From UBA1479 sp963976055 (GTDB taxonomy: Bacteria; Pseudomonadota; Alphaproteobacteria; Rhodospirillales; Casp-alpha2), in NCBI GenBank assembly GCA_963976055.1, contig CAXBJB010000007.1, positions 186,001 through 250,000 of the forward strand: a DNA stretch of 64,000 nt. Reading direction: 5' to 3'. The notes beneath the pieces were generated by a model. The model was not told the DNA's origin and did no database searches. It worked only from the letters and a program-made list of their open reading frames with translations. Positions 61,275-64,000 of this stretch are shown here, in pieces. The position numbers were made by a program, and so were the translations under genes. Numbering within the stretch: the first letter of the stretch is position 1; each line of letters begins with the position of its first letter.

Positions 61275-61688
61275 CTACTTGTTCTTGCCCTCGGTCATCA
61301 CCTGGTCGACGGCGTCCGCAATCTTGGCCCAGTCCCATGCGATGGTACGGTTGCGGGCGAGCCCCGTCGGAAGCGTGCTGCTCGTGCCAGCGCCATCGAC
61401 GTAGACGCCGAAGAACGGCACGTCCTGGTCCTTGGCGAAGCCGATTTCCTTCGCGACACCCGTCGCGCTCCCCATAGACTTGCCGACAAGAACGATCATG
61501 AGATGGCACTTGCCGATCTTCTCCTTGAGGAGCTTCTCCCACTGCGCCTGCGGTAGCGGGGTCTTTGAGGACCAATCCTGTGCGTTGAAGGGGGTACGAG
61601 AATTCTTGATCTGACCAACGAACAAGGTCTTCTCAGTTGAGTTGTTGTCGTAGTCGAAACTGATGAACGCTCTCGGGCCTGATGCCAT
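61275..61688 (-). CDS. thsB: ThsB-type TIR-domain protein (DUF1863), signal-producing partner
   Basis: The 137-residue protein is a single TIR-like domain of the ThsB/DUF1863 class. It has RAFISFDYDNNSTEK at the start, FNAQDWSSKTPL, then KIGKCHLMIVLVGKSM and the catalytic glutamate 81 in VAKEIGFAK, with VPFFGVYVDG completing the fold. Such TIRs use NAD to make cyclic ADP-ribose isomers when triggered by phage. It is the first gene of a two-gene operon with the caspase-like protease; a GAGGAACAA site precedes the ATG. The symbol reflects the family, not a tested function. Confidence 0.92.
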   Translation of the reverse strand: MASGPRAFISFDYDNNSTEKTLFVGQIKNSRTPFNAQDWSSKTPLPQAQWEKLLKEKIGKCHLMIVLVGKSMGSATGVAKEIGFAKDQDVPFFGVYVDGAGTSSTLPTGLARNRTIAWDWAKIADAVDQVMTEGKNK

Positions 61689-62616
61689 CGCTATTGTTCC
61701 TCTATTGGTGGATGTTGATTCGTCGTTCTCGTGTCACTCGAGCCCACCTCGGCTCCTGTACGGATAACAATGTTTATGCAGTCTGCATAAGCCCACGAAC
61801 CCAGCATCCCGTGCTTCCGCAAAAGCGTGTTCGAGAGTCAGGAAAATCCAATAAACGCTTTCATATCAAATGCATGTCGCCGGCTTTAATGACGCTAGCG
61901 GAGCGCGTCGCGCAGCTGATCGAGCAGCTTTCGCCGCGGCGGAGCCGTGGCTATGGCCAAAGGGCCATTCACAGCCTCGCCAGAAAGAGCTGTTTCCGAC
62001 TCCCGTACCCACCGTTTTGCGTACTTCGACTCATCTTCAGCGCACGCCTGTTTTCCCAGTTTACGCCGTCAGACATTTCTAAACTGAAACAAATTCAATC
62101 ATAGCGCGATACACTCCATAGTTTCAAGGCGGGGCTTCATTTGGGGCGATGAGCAACAATTAAACGCCTGTTCGACCTCAAGCCGCCACCGCAGAAAGCC
62201 GTACCAGAGGAACGTCCCTCGGAGAAAGTCTGCGCACCGGTCGCGATGTCTACCATAGCGGACGCGAGCGTGACTGAAGCCGTAAACGTCGCTTTTGGCG
62301 ATCTGCAGCGATATTCTTTGGTCCGCAAGTGGCTACACCTGGCAAACCAGCCGCGGTGGTTTTCGTCGGGTCCTGAGGGACAAGTAGATTTGATATCACC
62401 GCGGATCGGATTTCTCGAAAACTATGGTTGCTTAGCCCGCAATACCGGATCTACTTGTCACCGTTCGGGAATGCGTGCTGATGACCAGAAGGAGACAAAT
62501 GTCTACGTCAGCCGCCTCCGCCGTCGCTGATAATTTAAGTACAAGCTTGCAAGGTACTCACGCTCCGTCAGCAAACAAGTTGGCTTTGGTCGACTGATCG
62601 CGCAGAGCACATTCAA
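61689..62616. other. 928-base region without a convincing gene
   Basis: Short frames occur on both strands (for example 61682-62104 and 61870-62082, plus strand) but show no family resemblance or ribosome-binding site. It holds the Thoeris promoter region with the palindrome at 61774-61790. An 11-bp inverted repeat is also present: GACAAGTAGAT at 62379 and ATCTACTTGTC at 62449. Confidence 0.6.
61774..61790. promoter_or_regulatory. Palindrome upstream of the TIR-caspase operon
   Basis: TTATGCA-GTC-TGCATAA is a perfect dyad with 7-base arms located 86-102 bases upstream of the TIR start codon. It may be a regulator site; no regulator gene is adjacent. Confidence 0.4.
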
Positions 62617-64000
62617 CTATGGACTGAACGCCCAATAACCCTTCTTTGTCGCGGGCTCCTCTGAGGGAACAGGGATGAGGTCAAGCTTTCGGAGGTTTGG
62701 TGGGTGGTGGTTTCTGACGACGTGGAACAGATCGTTTATGACGGTTCGATCATCTCCAATATAGGAATGTCCCAGCCCAAAGAAATCTGTGTTGAGGTTT
62801 GTTGCATCTACTGTTTCGACACTATCAACGACCAAGATTTCTTTCGAGGTGTCGCCGGCCCGAGGTTCCCCGTTCGCCTTGATAGAGAGTTTCAAAGCCC
62901 TATCTGTGCTGGATGCGTAAAGGGTCGTCCGCATCGCTGCTTTCGGGAAGGCTCTCGCCAGCTTCTTGAATTGTCTCGCGCGCACGTCAGGCGCCGCCAA
63001 GATGATCTCATTTAAGACGGGTGACGCGTCTTCCCCCTGCGAAATCACGATGTCATGAAGCGCTTCAACGAGGGGAACGTTGCCCATACTATGGGCGATC
63101 ACATGGATGGCTGTCGCCCCCGTCTTTTGGGAGAGCGCCATAATAAAATCACGTAAATCTGTGGTGGCACCGGCCGAGGCATCCTTGTCATGGGTATAAA
63201 GTGGCCAAGCACCTTTTGACGGCCAACTGAATAAGATCGGTGTTCCTGGAAATCTTAGGTCATAAGCGATCTGACCGGTTCGCCTGACTGCGTCGACAAA
63301 ACTGACGTTGTACCCATGGATAAAAACCAAAATCTCAGGCGCCATGGTTGATTGGACGGAGTTCTCAACAGCCTCAAAGAATCCGTCTTCATCAAAGAGC
63401 GTGATGGACGCTAACGTCACATGCTTCTCAGGATTAGGCTTGCGCCGAAACTCAGGGATCGTGAATTCAAACTTCCAATAACTTGGCGATTCTAGATGGC
63501 CTTCTCGGTGATCCCCAGGAAGGCGCACATCGATGAGACCATAGTTTATATCTCCTTCGACACCGGGATAGGCGTCGTCAATCTCTCGCATTGATTTGGC
63601 TACATCCGTAAAGGTGTACTTGGTTTTTGCGACCATATGTTTTTCATCACGACCAAAATCTCGGGCACGGTTTGTAGCAAAATGTACTGGGACAATTTTC
63701 TCTTCTGATACTTCTTCCTTGATTTCTTCTATAGCGGCAAGGGCGTCTGATAAGGTTGCGCCGACAGAAAACGCCACCGATTCAGAACTGCCGTCAGGGT
63801 GCTCAATGGTAACACCCTCCACTTGTGCTTTTTGGACAGGATCCGGCAGGGCAAAATCCGCGCTACCATCACCAAAATAATCTTCTACGATGGTTTCGAC
63901 GCTGTCTTCACTTTTTATTACGAAGTGTTTGTCTCGGCGAATAATTGTTACTGCTTCATCGCTGACGGAGTAAGTGTCATTCGTATTTTGCAGCGCTTCT
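62617..64000 (-). CDS. Alpha/beta hydrolase of the DUF900 type (5' end beyond the right edge)
   Basis: The frame ends at TAG 62617 and stays open to the right edge, giving at least 460 residues. A GTG at 63822 is therefore not the true start. The central alpha/beta-hydrolase domain has the oxyanion strand ILVFIHGYNVSF, nucleophile serine in IHVIAHSMGNVPL and histidine in FGLGHSYIGDD. VPVHFATNRARD near the start is typical of DUF900 esterase-like proteins. The extra N-terminal ~100 residues are acidic and unrecognised. No signal peptide is visible in the part present. It lies in the low-G+C accessory region upstream of the Thoeris operon. Confidence 0.85.
   Translation of the reverse strand, partial: EALQNTNDTYSVSDEAVTIIRRDKHFVIKSEDSVETIVEDYFGDGSADFALPDPVQKAQVEGVTIEHPDGSSESVAFSVGATLSDALAAIEEIKEEVSEEKIVPVHFATNRARDFGRDEKHMVAKTKYTFTDVAKSMREIDDAYPGVEGDINYGLIDVRLPGDHREGHLESPSYWKFEFTIPEFRRKPNPEKHVTLASITLFDEDGFFEAVENSVQSTMAPEILVFIHGYNVSFVDAVRRTGQIAYDLRFPGTPILFSWPSKGAWPLYTHDKDASAGATTDLRDFIMALSQKTGATAIHVIAHSMGNVPLVEALHDIVISQGEDASPVLNEIILAAPDVRARQFKKLARAFPKAAMRTTLYASSTDRALKLSIKANGEPRAGDTSKEILVVDSVETVDATNLNTDFFGLGHSYIGDDRTVINDLFHVVRNHHPPNLRKLDLIPVPSEEPATKKGYWAFSP

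Noticed and set aside
61682..62104. Possible gene upstream of the Thoeris operon
   Set aside because: No ribosome-binding site, atypical composition and no motif; it overlaps the operon's promoter region.
1..64000. CRISPR arrays or rRNA genes
   Set aside because: No regularly spaced direct repeats of the right size and no rRNA-like sequence were seen.

Overview
The window looks like chromosome of a GC-rich alphaproteobacterium, most likely a Rhodospirillales relative. Signs are the rluD-rpoH pair, the DivK/PleD pair, a pyrBC-plsY-dprA-topA-rnr-rpmG block, and a small CULT-domain protein whose zinc cysteines and aromatic cage sit at the positions I recall for the Magnetospirillum protein MsCI4. 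The last ~11 kb is accessory DNA with lower GC and different codon use.

1-31.4 kb is mostly housekeeping. In order: rluD (cut by the left edge), rpoH, a membrane protein with a tail-anchored pseudokinase, purA, hisZ, an exported protein, a Crp/Fnr regulator, divK-pleD, rpmG, a carboxy-terminal protease, rnr, topA and dprA. An EmrAB-type pump, a CHASE histidine kinase and a small membrane protein sit between dprA and plsY-pyrC-pyrB. The pyrC product lacks dihydroorotase metal ligands and is probably the structural PyrC'. A diguanylate cyclase, ruvX, an SH3 protein and a TorF-family porin behind a sigma-54-type promoter follow.

31.4-53.2 kb: gatC-gatA and gatB-GNAT encode the tRNA amidotransferase. 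They are split by a GIY-YIG gene flanked by inverted palindromic repeats, plus an orphan gene. A 263-bp MITE-like element abuts a fused NMT1-type binding protein/histidine kinase. Next come the CULT and SelT/SelW-like pair and a HAD phosphatase. A catabolic cluster follows: D-aminoacylase-like hydrolase, two dehydrogenases, a TauD-type dioxygenase, a TAXI-TRAP transporter, an IclR regulator and an SDR enzyme. Then MlaA, a TSUP permease, a GST and YbaK.

53.2-64 kb begins in a tRNA-Ser(GCU) gene that stops after its anticodon stem. It holds an integrase, a GGTCCAGG repeat field, an MBL(ODP-like)-DHH fusion gene of host-like composition, two tandem paralogous tyrosine recombinases and an attC-like palindrome. 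A two-gene operon follows, encoding a ThsB-type TIR protein and a caspase-like protease. This matches the layout of type IV Thoeris, in which the TIR enzyme makes a cyclic ADP-ribose signal that activates the protease to stop phage growth. An alpha/beta hydrolase of the DUF900 type runs off the right edge.
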